64,000 bases of DNA from Apis mellifera (GCF_003254395.2 NC_037647.1:3636350-3700349), one strand, 5' to 3'; counted from the first letter of the stretch, positions 12,492 through 24,338 are shown. Translations and numbers: made by a program. The notes: a model not told the origin generated them from the sequence alone.

Positions 12492-13988
12492 GCGACCCTT
12501 GTAGCAGGCGAATACTGACCCTTTGGGGGTGGATTTCTCTCCCTTGAAAAATATCGGCAATCTTTCGCACCCCTGGCAAACGAGCGAGGAAAGGAAACTC
12601 GATGAAACGTATGCGGATAATTTAGCGGTCGCCACTGATTTCTTTCCGCGATTTTTTTTTCTTCCCCCTCTATTCGCTGCAGTTCCAGTAATTTGATATC
12701 ACTTTAAAGGTGTGCATTTATTTGAAATGTCCTGTTTAAGCGAACATGACGTATATTTAATTGTTTTCTGAATTGAAAATAATTATAAATTGATAGAAAA
12801 TAATTGTAATTTTTAATTTAATTCTTGTAGCTAGTATTGATCTGTTAAGCCAGAATAATTTTTATAAATTTTGTTTAAACTGGCATCACTTTATCCAGTT
12901 GGCCATTTTATTTATTCAAACGATTTTAAAAACTAGATTAATTTAAATTTCAACGGTTTGAATTTAAACAATTTGACCCATCTAAATATTTTTCATTTTC
13001 AACAAAATATCGTCCACAAGATTTAAACAATATCGAGTCATCTTGACTCGTACGAACTTAAACTTTGGATGAAGCAATTCGAATCCAACTCGTCCAATTC
13101 GAACGAGGCTTCACCCATCGATATTCAGAGAAACAAAAAACAGCAATAAGAACATCCAGTCTAGCTACTATCGGCCGCAAATTGGAAAATCGAAAGGCGA
13201 AACGGGTCTCGTAGCAGGGTGCCAGTGCAAAGAGACGTTCCAGTAATTGATTTAGGAGTATCCATTTAATTAGGCGGACGTTGTAAAGGGCGAGGAAGAG
13301 ATCAAGAGCTCGAGCCGACAATACTTTCCCAGTTCTTTATCGGGAAACTGAGAAGGACGGCCAAGTATCGGCAATAATGAGATTGAAATTAATTCGACGT
13401 CGTGCCGGTCGACGAGATATTCGACGATAAGATAATTCAACAAATTTGCCCAACTAAGCCTCGGATTTTCGTCCCACGTTCCTATTATTCGTCAAAGCAT
13501 TATCCTTCCTTCCCTATTTTTTTCTCTTCCTCTTCTCCTTTCTTCACCCCTTTTTCTTCCCTCTCCCTTTCTTCTTTTTCTTGGTGATCCTTAACGCTTC
13601 TTCTTCTCATCGTGAAACGATCCTCGAAAGAGAAGAAGCGAGGAAGGACCTCCTCTCTCGTTGCCGCGAAGACAAACGGCAACCGTTTAATCTTTTAACC
13701 GGGAAACGAGACAGCGGCGTGAACGCAGCTCGAACTAATCCCGCGCAATTGTTTTCGTCCATGTTGACTGCTTATCTGGCTTAACAGCCGACTAATTCCG
13801 CGATCTAACAAACTTCGAGGCCTCCCTCCCCCACCACGGCGGGTAGTTAACCCCCGCTTCCCAACAGTTTTTCTCTCGCTAGTCTCCTTCGTTCCACGGA
13901 AGTGAATACCGGACATTAAGATATATAACGCGAACAACGTAATCGCTTAAACGGCCGCGAGATCATACGTGTCTCCGGCGAGATAGCG

Positions 13989-14003
13989 AAATGGCGGCCA
14001 TTT
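13989..14003. promoter_or_regulatory. Palindromic YY1/Pho-like site
   Basis: AAATGGCGGCCATTT is two facing ATGGC/GCCAT cores around one base, at the edge of the GC-rich block 13.3-14.05 kb. Pho and YY1 recognise GCCAT; a Polycomb-type element is possible but unproved. Confidence 0.35.
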
Positions 14004-15505
14004 AAAGGGAAATAAATGCGTTCTCTCGAGCAAAGATCAAGGAACGGGAAGGGAAAGGAACGGTTGAGCGATGATGATTTAGTTTATTAACATTTTAAGC
14101 TTGAAGTCTTTCGCGATTAAACCAGAATTGAAAGTTTTTAGGTTGGTTTTGATCTTTGAAAATAATAAGATAGGAAATTGGTGAATAAATTCGAAAAGTT
14201 TAACTAATTAATTGAATTGGTTAATTATAAAATATTTTGAAACAATTATGTTTAAATATTAATTATGTAGAATATGTTTTTTTTTGAAATTTTCGTATTA
14301 AGAAGAGGGAAAATTGATTAGGATAAATGTTTTAATTCTATAATTCTATCAAAATATTAATTTTTCTATTAAAAAATCATTCTATATTGTACGCATATAA
14401 AAGTTCACAAAGTGCTCTTCCTATGCAGAGGCTCTAACTTATCCTCGAACCGGTTGGTGGGGAAAAATTTTGTACGAAAGTGTACCCTATTAGGAGGCAG
14501 CCATGTGTTACGTCGTGTCTAGGATTCAGGTAATTCAGGTGCGTAAAACGAAATAGAAATAAAGGGGCACGAAATAACGCTTGGACCAAATTTTCGAAAG
14601 TAGAAAGAAATTATTTTATGGGAACATCGTTGCTAAAATTTTGCGAGAACGGTGAGGATTATTCGAAGACTAAAATCAATAGTTTAATTTTAACAGAGAT
14701 TCGACAGGGCTAAGTTCAGTACGCGCAATTAATGGTTATATTCGTTAGAGAATTCGCGAGTCGATATAATTCGCCTAACAATCGTAGGAATTGTCACGTA
14801 GAATGCGCGTAAATTTCCTAATTTGAATTTGTCTTGTTTTTATTTTACAAAAATTTTTCTTATAATTTAGATTATTTCTACTTTTTTTGGTGAACGATTT
14901 TAAATATGAATTTTTATAGTCTTGAAAATTGTATAATAAAATGGAAAGAAGAAAATCTTTCAGATGTCAATTTCGTCAATTTTATTAGATTAATAAATCT
15001 ACGTAAATTAATAACCAATTTATTTATCTTTTTTCCAAAACAATTCAACTACGTTTATTCTTGAATTTTCGTATAATATCGCGGCAAAGAGTGAGTCAAA
15101 TCGTTCTCCAAACCGCGCGCGCACGGTTGGTAAAAATTCCAAAAATTTGGGAAAAACTAGAGGAAAATCGGGAAACTCGGTGGAATAGTTGACGAAAAAC
15201 GTCACAATAAAAATGGAGAATTCTATGCATCTATCCCTCCCTTCTCTCTTTCTCTCTTTCGTTCTCCTCCTCTTTTTTTTTTTTATCATTCCAACTGCTA
15301 GTAGCCGCGCGCTGTTTTCTACCCTCGCGACGGCGGATGCGGACGAAACGACGCCGGAAACGGGGGCGGGGGTGGCGGGGCTCGAGCGTTTGACATATTT
15401 TGTCCGGAAAACCGACAGATCAGGGACGATAGCGGCGTACGAGAAAGGGTTGGTGGTTGGGGGAGCGAACACGGGGGCACCTCTGCTTTTGACGTGGAGA
15501 TTAGT

Positions 15506-15530
15506 GTCCGCCATTGTGGTGACGTCACCA
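15506..15530. promoter_or_regulatory. YY1-like site next to a palindromic CRE
   Basis: GTCCGCCAT (YY1/Pho-like on the minus strand) is followed within 3 bp by the perfect 14 bp palindrome TGGTGACGTCACCA (15517-15530), which contains a full CRE, TGACGTCA. They lie at the edge of a CpG-rich block (15.3-15.54 kb) with GGGGCGGGGG and CCGGAA. This combination is typical of a promoter or enhancer core. Confidence 0.5.
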
Positions 15531-18500
15531 TAGTTAACACGCATTCAAACGAGCGTAGAAACGGATGGTGAAACTATTGACCAACGCCTCGCGAGTATTC
15601 GTCACCTCGTCCCCATTTTCTTTCTCATTCTTCCCTCTTTCCCTCTCGTCATTGACTGAAATAATTAAATTCGACGGAGAATGGTTGGTATGATTTTGAG
15701 GTTAGGTTGAACGATGGACACAGCGTGGAAAAGGAGAAAAGGATGATCTATAGTCGAACGATGTATCTCTGGAGGAGCGTGGCGGAAGTCGGTACCCGGT
15801 TGACAGATGAATATGCTCTGAGAGAACAATGGGGCCGACCAAAAATTAACGGCATTGTCTTAACTTCGAATTCGCATGGCGGCTGGTGTTTGCTCGCACG
15901 GTAGTCGATTAGCAGCGAAACAGGGAGGCGCATTCAGAAGAGAGGTTCACGGGCTTTCGATTACGACGGCGACGGATTGTCCTTGGCGTTATACTGCCGG
16001 ATTTCGAACTTTATGACGTGTAATTTTGGCTTTGACGTCTTCGGAAGATGTAGTGGGGAATGGCGAGAGAATCGTGCCGTTTATGGCTATAGTTTTATTT
16101 CGAGGAAAAATCTGAAGGCGATGAAAGGTTTGAAAGATTGGTACGTTGATCCATTCCTCGATTGGATTTAGTGTACTTTTTTTATTGGAATTATTTTTTT
16201 TTTTTAAGTTAAAAATATCAAACATTATCTTATATTTTTATCATGATCTCGATTGTTTTTTTTGAAATTCCTGGTTTTTATTTTTTATTTTTTTTTTTCT
16301 ATTGCCTTATTTTTTTCCTATGAATATTTTTGTATGATTTTTATTATAAATTTATTTGGAAGATAAAACAAATTCGTATCTTGAATTAATAAAAGAAAAA
16401 ATTCACCATTTTGAACTACAATATCGACAGAGAAGATGAATACAAGTTTTGATTTTTCATTATTTGAATTATATTGAATATTCACGCTCGATTTTCATCT
16501 TTTTCGCGATCATATACGAAACAAATATTTAAATTGAGAACGGAATTATAAATAATATAAAAGAAAATATCAAATATTCAGTTTTACGTTATACACGGCT
16601 CCCTTCGCTATTGCAACCAGATGTACGTTAGAGCATCCCGTTCTACGAGCTATTCTTACCTGAGTCTATTCTACCGATACCTCTTTTCAACGTGAGATGG
16701 CGTGGCGTATTCCCAATAAGCGCATTCGGCTCCCTCGATGCTGGAAACTGAACTGATCGTTCGATGGATTCGATTAAAAAGAAAAATCCCGAAATAATGG
16801 CTCGACTACGAGAAGAAACAGAGGCGAAACGATGGGTTCACGAGATGGTTTCGCACACGCGAGCCACTCGTTGCGAAATGCATTATGCAATAAATGTAAT
16901 AAGCGTCCAATAGTAATGGTTCGAGAGAAGTTAAACAATTTATGTAACGAGCTTTCTATAGCCAGCGGAGGTGTATCGGGATCTGGCGTGAGATCGATCA
17001 ATTATTCTCGCATAAATTCACTCTCGTGGTTCGGTGAAAACGATCGTTCGTCAAAATCATTACTAAGATAGGAATTAACCCCTCGACTGGTATTGTTAAA
17101 TCGCGATAATTTAGAATGGAAGATATAAGTGAGGTCTCTTCTCTGATAATTTTGTGATATTATTTTATTTTATAAAAATTGGAAATTATTAAAATAAGGT
17201 TCATAATTTATCAAATTGAATAATAATACACTGGAGAGATAAGTTATTTTATTAAGTATTTAGGTAGTTTTTATTCAATTTATTATTTAGGAATGCATAA
17301 AGATGTATATTTATAGTGGAGTGGTTTTAGCACGTGAAATTTTGATTCCTTAAACTTTTATTTTTCTGATGTCTAGCTCTAATTGTAAATACACAATGCT
17401 ATGTATGTCATGTCATTTTTAATTTTTGTATTTCTTGCAAAATTAATTATAATTTTTTACGATTAAAAAGTTTATTTAATCTCGAGGGAAATGCAAAAAT
17501 TTTATATTTATATTTATCATTTTAATGTTTTTCTCAAAGAGCTAATTAAATAATATTAAATATTAATTAGGAAATGATTCGTGATAGGAAAAATTGATGA
17601 AGATCGAGATAAAAATCGGGAATAAAGTGATGCAATGCTAGTTATTTAAAAACAATGTAGTTTATTTGAATCGCACAAGACATACACCGTATCTGCTATG
17701 TTTATAATTACGGGCATCCCCGTGGGAAAGCTGGTCAAAGGGTTGTGTATCGCGATCTTTGGCCAGACTTTGCCCGAAGACGCCTTGCTTTCTCGTATTG
17801 CCTTAATGTCGATCCTCGGTTTTTTTTTTCTTACCCCTCTTTTTTTTTTCGTTTTCATTATTTTCTTCAAAGTGTTCCAAAGTGTTTTGCCAGGTCGAAA
17901 ACCCAGTCTTACCGTATCTAGAAACCGAGCTTCGGATTATTTTTACCCTGGATCAGAATATTTCATACTAAAAACCCAATTTCCCTGCTACCGACACTTT
18001 TTTCTTCGATCCCTTTCCACGCTTTCGCGTTCATCTTGCGTGTGACTTTTCCTCATCCCTTACTATATTATAGGAAATACCTTTTATTTTTTTTCTCTCT
18101 CTCTCCTTTATTTACCTTTATTTTATTTAACTGTCTAGATACTTCAATTCGCTATATTTCCAACGTTTTCTGTTCTTCGTTTATTTATTTATTATTATTA
18201 TTATTTTTTTTTTATCTGGGAATATCTTTTACCATTTTAAGTGGTTTATACCCTGTGTAAGAAACGTTAGAGATCGATCGACGGGACACGACAAGACGCG
18301 AGAAACGACACGAGAAATTTTAATCCACAAAGCGAGGAAAACTTTGGCTTCATCGAAGATTTCACTTTAGCCTAATTTTTCCGTCCTGTGTGTGTCCCCA
18401 AGATCGAATCGTCCGCCGTGAAAATTTTTCGTGTGTGATTGTGTTCTCTTCTTTTTTTTTTTTTTTTTCCTATGTTCGCTTCGTGAGGCAGGGAACTTGG

Positions 18501-20652
18501 TCCTATGTGGGATGAATTCGAATAAGAAAGACGAGAGAAACTTTTCTTTGGAACCAAACTACATGTTTCGTGCCATCGTTTCATGGATTTAATTTTCTAT
18601 AAACCATTTTTTACTCTGTGCCTGTATGTTACTTCTGCGGGGTTCAAAGATCCAACGCTCTCTTATCCTCCTCCACTCTTTCTTCCTTTATTTATTTCTC
18701 TTTCCTTTTCCTCTTTTCTCTCAAAATGGATAATAGAACCATTCCATAACGAAAAAAAACGATGAACGAAACGACGAGTTCTCGTGCTTACGAAAGAGAT
18801 TGATGCAATTAATATTACTACGATGATTTTTTTTTTTATTTATTTATTTATTTATTTATTATTTCTCACGTTCACCGACGATTATTTTTCGTCTGCCTTA
18901 TTCTCCGCCCGGTTCTCCACCTCCCTGTATTCTGTCTCCCATTTTTTTTTTTTTTTCCTTTGCTACGGGCAGTGCCATATATTTACAATATATCGTATAA
19001 ACGGAGCCTGGCATGTACGTATTTTCAGAATCAATCTAACAAACGTTTTTTTTTTTTTTTATTTTTCTTTAACTAGATAACGAGATTTTCATTTTTTTTT
19101 TATTTTCATTTTGCCTTTTACCTAGGGCCGTACACGTCTAACACCGAGACAACTATCTTGATATGAGTTTTTTTCCATTTTTTTTTTTTCTCCTTTAAGT
19201 CCCATCCTTTTTTTTTTTATTTTACTCGCACTCGCACTATTTTACGCACACATCATCGGAAAAAATCGTGAAATATCTCTCGTTCGATTTATCATCTCTC
19301 TTGCACGCACAATTTCAACGGAGGAACACACACGCACGCATACACATCCGATTTATACTTTATCTTATTGCCTAGATCATCTTTTTTTTTTTATTTATTT
19401 ATTTAGGAACAGTCCTCTTCGAAAACGTTTACAACGAGGCGTTTTTTTTTTCTTCTTCTTTTTTTGGAAAACGAGGCAAGGGAAAGTTTAATGAAAAACA
19501 AAAAAAAAAAAGAAAAAAATCGAATGGACGTATAGGAAACGAAATTGGTACGCTTGTTTCAATGTAAGGAAAGAATGTAGAAAGAAAAAAATAATTGCGC
19601 GAGTATACAAATAACGCAAATACCTCAGTCTTGGGGTTTTTCTATATGAAAATAATAACGGAGAAAAGAGAAAGGAAAATCGGTTGACGAACCGTCGTTA
19701 GGGCGCAATCACGTTGTGGTGGAAGCCACGATTTTCGCAGGATCAACGATCCATGGCCTCGATCCTGCGAAAGCCGCGCGCGATCCGGTCATCCGCGACG
19801 ACAATAAATATAACCAACGAACAAATACGCTATAATCATAGCGTCGGCGTGTTTCGTGAACTGGAAATAACCGTCGAGGATTTTCTCTTCAACAATTTAT
19901 GCAAAAGCTAATCACATTTTTCGTCTGATAATTCCTTGAATTTATCTCTGTATTATTATTTTTTTTTTTACATATATATCGTTTATATTCTGTAGTCATC
20001 GAATTAGGAACAATCCAATTGATTCTTCATCTAAAATAAGATGTAAATTCTCATTAATCTAATTCTAATTAAATTAGAATTATATTATTTCCGAAGAATT
20101 TAATTATCACTTATCTTAAAAAAAAAGAGAAGAATAATTCATGGATAGTATATTTGTACTGTTTAGAGAGATTTATTACATTTATCTGAAAAATTGAATC
20201 GTATATCTCGATAGATATTTGATATTTTTAGATATATTTAGATTATAGATACGTTTTATAAGAAACGTAAGAAAATAATAAAATATTATACGTTACTTAG
20301 AAACTTGGAATAAATTCTGCGAATTAATTCGATGACCAAAGATAACACTTTGGAATAAATAAATTTTTTTGTGATCAGCCGTTCGAACGTTAATAATAAT
20401 CGGCGCTTAATTTAATCCGTTTAACACAGCGCCATCGTGAAAACAATAACAGCATCGAGGGTAAAATCGCTCGACGGGCATCTCGAGTCGACGATCATAA
20501 TAATATAGCGCCGATAAACCTAAACAACTTTGGCATTTTCTTAACCACGTAAAACATCTTTTCTCGATAATAATTTAATAATAATAGCGGGAATAAAATA
20601 ATGAAGACAGCGCTTACAGTAGCTGTAACCGCGTTAATAATAGTGGCAATGA

Positions 20653-20781
20653 ATAATAATAATAATAATAATAGCAATAATAATAATAATAATAATAATA
20701 GACAATAATAATGACAATAATAATATTAATAATAGACAATAATAAAAATAGCAATAATAATAATAGATAATAATAATAATA
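20653..20781. repeat. Interrupted (AAT)n microsatellite
   Basis: AAT triplets with scattered AGC, GAC and TAG interruptions. On the minus strand this reads ATT-rich and would lie in the inferred 3' UTR. It generates spurious hydrophobic open frames. Confidence 0.95.
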
Positions 20782-21413
20782 GGCAAATGTACTATGATAC
20801 ATTTTACATAGGATCGAGGATAGATCTTAAAAATCTATAAAAAAAAAAAAAAAGAAAAAAACTCAGCGCACACATTCGGATCACGCTGTACACAATTAAA
20901 TCGTATCTCAATCGTACTCTCCTTAATTAGGAATCCTAATCATCGATAAACGTTGTGGTTGGGGTTTTTCAAGGGTTGATGGGGAGGGTTTTAAGGGTTT
21001 TTCGAATATCGATGTTTCTCGTTTCATATATATATATACACAGAGGATATCGTTGAAATCGTTTATAAACGATATTCTTCTCCTCGAGGAAAAGAATAGC
21101 TCGAAATTTTCTTTTTCCTTTCCTTTCCATTTTCTTTTTTTTTTTTTTTTTTTATTTTTTACAAAACAAAAAGAGACGTCAACATGAAATATCAATGGGC
21201 GCGACGTCATCGGTGCAATGTACAAAAAAGATTTTCCCTTCTCGATCACTCCTCGATGCCCTCATCATCTCCTCGACTTTCCCCCCCCTAAACATCATAC
21301 ATACATACAGAGTGGTTGCAAATCTTTCATATCATATAACGTAATGTACATACATATATACGCGCACAATCTCCATTACACATATATACATATATTACGT
21401 TATACAGTATGCG

Positions 21414-21416
<3 letters not shown>

Positions 21417-21462
<46 letters not shown>

Positions 21463-21480
21463 ATATATATATATATATAT
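21417..21480. repeat. Compound (AT)n(GT)n(AT)n microsatellite
   Basis: A run of AT repeats from 21417 to 21452, then about five GT, then AT repeats to 21480. A related TTTATA-rich stretch follows at 21598-21690. Both lie in the inferred 3' UTR of the BCL11-type gene. Confidence 0.98.
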
Positions 21481-22161
21481 CTATCGTTATATTAAATAAA
21501 TAATCTTCAAATGCGATAATAAAGTTACTATTTCCATATTATCCTATGTATAATATTTATATTCTGTATAATTCTCCTCTTTTTTTATCTCTCTCGCAAT
21601 TTATATTTATATTTATATTTATATATATATATATTTATATATTTATATATTTATACTCTTTATATATATATATATATTTATTCATATTTATAGCGTCTTT
21701 ATTTATAACTATTTATAAGGATATATTTTAAAAAGCTGTGCTGAGACTCGCAAAAGTGGTAACCATTCGTTCGCTTTTCAATTTCAAATCTCCTTTTTCT
21801 CGTTGAATCCTTTCTCTCGTGTGATGGGAAAGGATGTCCAGTCGTGGCCTTCCTTCGAGGCCCGGGTTTCCTCGTTGTTTCCACGTATTTTATACATATT
21901 TTATACTCATTATCGCGACCCTTTCCAGGTCCATTGCTGTCCAATGCTAATTCAGCTCGACCTACCGCCTCTCCTAATCCTGAGAGGCGTCTTTGGATGC
22001 GTTTCACCAAAGAAGATTCCTCCGGAGTATCGTAATGGACACGTGTGACGCGTCCTGCGAAGATCTCCTCCCCCAGGAAAAAGATCCCCTGTTCAGTACA
22101 CCGGGTAAGGTGGCCTGTGCGGCCACAATGGCGGGATCGGCGGTAGGCTTCCGTTCCAAGA

Positions 22162-23527
22162 TCAAGGGTCCTTGGTGCTCAGCGAGGAGTCCTCGTCCTG
22201 GCTGGCGGGATACGGCATTCCCAGTTTGGGACACTGTTGCACAACCACCACGCATTTCCTCATGTGCTTCTCCAACGTGCTCGGGACCGAGAAAGGCATC
22301 TCGCAGAAACGACACTTGTACGTGTCCTTGCCGTGGCGACCGTGGGTCTTCATGTGCCTGGTCAGCTTCGAGCTCTGCGCGCAAGCGTACGAACACAGCT
22401 CGCACTTGTAAGGCTTCTCGCCTGTGTGGGACCGCCTGTGCACCGTCAGATTCGAGCAATTCTTGAATACCTTGCCGCAGAACTCGCACGTGTCGTTTCT
22501 CCCGGTCCGTTCCTTCTTGAGCAGGGGGCTGGGCAAACCTTGGAGCGCCAGATTGGACGTGGTGGCCTTGCTCACTTTTCGAAACTCGTTGTTCTCGAGG
22601 TAATGGGGGCTGGGTAGCCATAGGCCGCCGAAGTCCGGCCCCGAGGATCTGGGAAAACCCTGGCCGGAGAATATGTTGGGCGTGGTCGAGGAATTGAAGT
22701 TCGTGGGCGACAACGCGCTGTCTTTCTCCTTGTTGTTGTTGAGCGAGTTGGTCAGATTGGATGGTGGCTCCGTCTTGATGAAAACGCCTCGGTGATTCTC
22801 TTGCAACGCCTGCCTGTAAGCCTCCGAGTACTGGGCAATGTTGCTCAATCCGAACTTTTCCATCAGATCGCCGACCAGGCTCACCGGTTTCTGCTCCACT
22901 CTTCCTCCGCTCTCCTCCCCGCTTTGCCCCTGGGTCGTGCTCAAATCTTCCGGTATGTTCTCCTCCGTGTCCTCCCTCTCGGCCTTGGGCTCGTTCTTCA
23001 CAGCCTCGTCGAGATCCATGTTCTCGTCGCAACTTGAACCGTCGTCCGGCGCTGTCTCGACGCTGCCCTGGGGGCTGGGCGGATTCAGGTTCTCTTGATG
23101 CTCCTTCCTCATGTGCTTCCTCAACTCGGCGAAGCTTGGAACCTCCATCTCGCACACCTCGCACCTGGCCGGCGTCGTCTGCCCATCCTGCGCGTTATCC
23201 TGCTGATACTGCCTCTCCTTGTCCCGATGACTTCTCCGATGCACGATGAGATTCGATTGGAAGCGGAACTTCTTGTCGCACACCTCGCACAGGTAGATCG
23301 TCTCCGACGCGGAATCGGCGATGATCGGCGTGAGCGCGACGGGTGGGCTGGTTTTCTCGCTGTCGGTCGAGTTGTTGTTATTGTGGTGCCCGACCGGGCT
23401 TTGGCTGTAACAGGGTGGCGAGTTCTCTTTCTGATGATTATTGAGCGGCAGAATCGTCTGGTTGTTGGATGCAGGGCTCGGTGGTTCCACGGATTGATTG
23501 TGATTTTGCGTAGGTGCTTGCTGCTGC

Positions 23528-23559
<32 letters not shown>

Positions 23560-24338
23560 CTGCTGTTGCTGGACGGTGGTGCTCGGTACCGGTACAGGCG
23601 GTACGGGAGCCGGTGGGTTGGAATTTGTGGTCGAGTTTCCGCTACTGGGTGGAGCCGCGCCTAAGGACGGATTAGCGAGGCTCCTTAGGCGCGCCGAGTA
23701 AAAATCCAGATTGGTCTCGAGTGGGGGTGGATGAGCTTGGCCGGCGAGGCCGCGGCCGTGCGACAATTCGGCCAAGTTTGCCAAGTTTCGAGCGTTGTTC
23801 AGGGAATCCAACGAGCTGCGGACCAACGGGTCCCCCAGGTTTAGGCCGTCCATACCTCTGAGCGGATCGCCTAGGTTCTGAAGGTTCCGGGTCGCTGTCT
23901 GCAGCTCCTGGAGGCCCCTGTACCCCGCCAGCGGATTCAGGGCCAAGAAATCGGGCCTGAACATGGGCGGGAAGCTTCGTTCCAGGTGTTGAGGTAGCCT
24001 TAGAAAACTGTGAAGGGGGTCGCCGACCAGAGAAGCGGAGGATTGCAGTTGCTGTCGTCCGCTGCTTCCGCTCGAATTCGTTCCGCCCGACGAGTTACCC
24101 GCGGATGAGCTCCCCGTGGACTTGGTGCTTAGGTTCAGATGATTCGGCGGACTTAGGTGGTGCGTGTGGGTCGGCGTAGGCGTCGGCGGACTCGGCGCCG
24201 GTGTATTCGACGACGAGTTCGTCGACGATGACGGGGAGGTGTAGAGTCGGGCGCCGTGCACGCTCTGCGCGTGCTGCAACAACTCCCAGGCAGAGGACAG
24301 CCTCCTGGAGCATTGCGAGCATTGGAGCCATCGGGGTT
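22162..24338 (-). CDS. BCL11: BCL11-type zinc-finger transcription factor, last coding exon (fingers 1-6)
   Basis: This exon encodes the C-terminal 724 residues of a nuclear C2H2 transcription factor of the BCL11A/BCL11B/CG9650 family. It begins after an AG acceptor (24339-24340) with two bases that complete a Glu codon, and ends at TGA 22162-22164. Numbering on the 888-residue model, it holds finger 1 (C170, C173, H186, H191; the SSAWELLQHAQ core is a family signature), finger 2 (C514, C517, H530, H534), finger 3 (C556, C559, H572, H577) and the triplet 4-6 (C781/C784/H797/H801; C809/C812/H825/H829; C839/C842/H855/C859). Between them lie a Pro/Ser-rich stretch, the conserved DFYSARLRSLAN segment (about 377-386), 18 Gln (420-437), PEDLS (626-630), and VKNE and IKTE SUMO consensus sites (K611, K685). 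Vertebrate BCL11 triplets bind TGACCA and recruit corepressors; the same role is inferred here. The family call is near certain. Confidence 0.96.
23518..23571 (-). repeat. BCL11: Mixed CAG/CAA poly-glutamine tract in the BCL11 exon
   Basis: Eighteen consecutive Gln codons, residues 420-437, alternating irregularly between CAG and CAA. The interruptions should make the tract more stable than pure CAG. It lies in the low-complexity region between finger 1 and finger 2 and probably varies in length between species. Confidence 0.97.

Larger units (their letters stand above)
12241..17639. other. Regulatory-looking islands downstream of BCL11, no recognisable gene
   Basis: GC-rich blocks at 12.34-12.64, 13.06-14.05, 15.08-16.17 and 16.6-17.07 kb contain the TTGACCAAT pair, the palindromic YY1-like site and the CRE described separately. 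At 15.02-15.54 kb both strands are open (174 codons on minus, 115 on plus). The minus frame begins with an ATG inside the YY1-like site, and the plus frame begins with a hydrophobic run encoded by a CT/T tract. Neither is recognised, so neither is called. Confidence 0.55.
17640..22161 (-). other. BCL11: Probable 3' UTR of the BCL11-type gene and downstream flank
   Basis: This is the stretch immediately downstream of the stop codon. It contains no coding signal but is unusually rich in plus-strand poly-T runs (for example near 17820, 18200, 18455, 18828, 18945, 19045, 19175, 19383, 21127), which would read as A-rich tracts in the transcript, and in TA and AAT microsatellites. Several AATAAA signals occur on the minus strand (for example TTTATT on the plus strand at 21677-21682 and 21698-21703), so the true end cannot be fixed. 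Two Pumilio-type TGTANATA sites occur on the minus strand at 18980-18987 and 21033-21040. Long A/U-rich 3' UTRs are common for neural transcription factors; applying that here is inference. Confidence 0.4.

Noticed and set aside
22004..23164. 386-codon second minus-strand frame over the BCL11 exon
   Set aside because: It overlaps the real zinc-finger frame in another phase and contains no finger ligands in order; a shadow frame.
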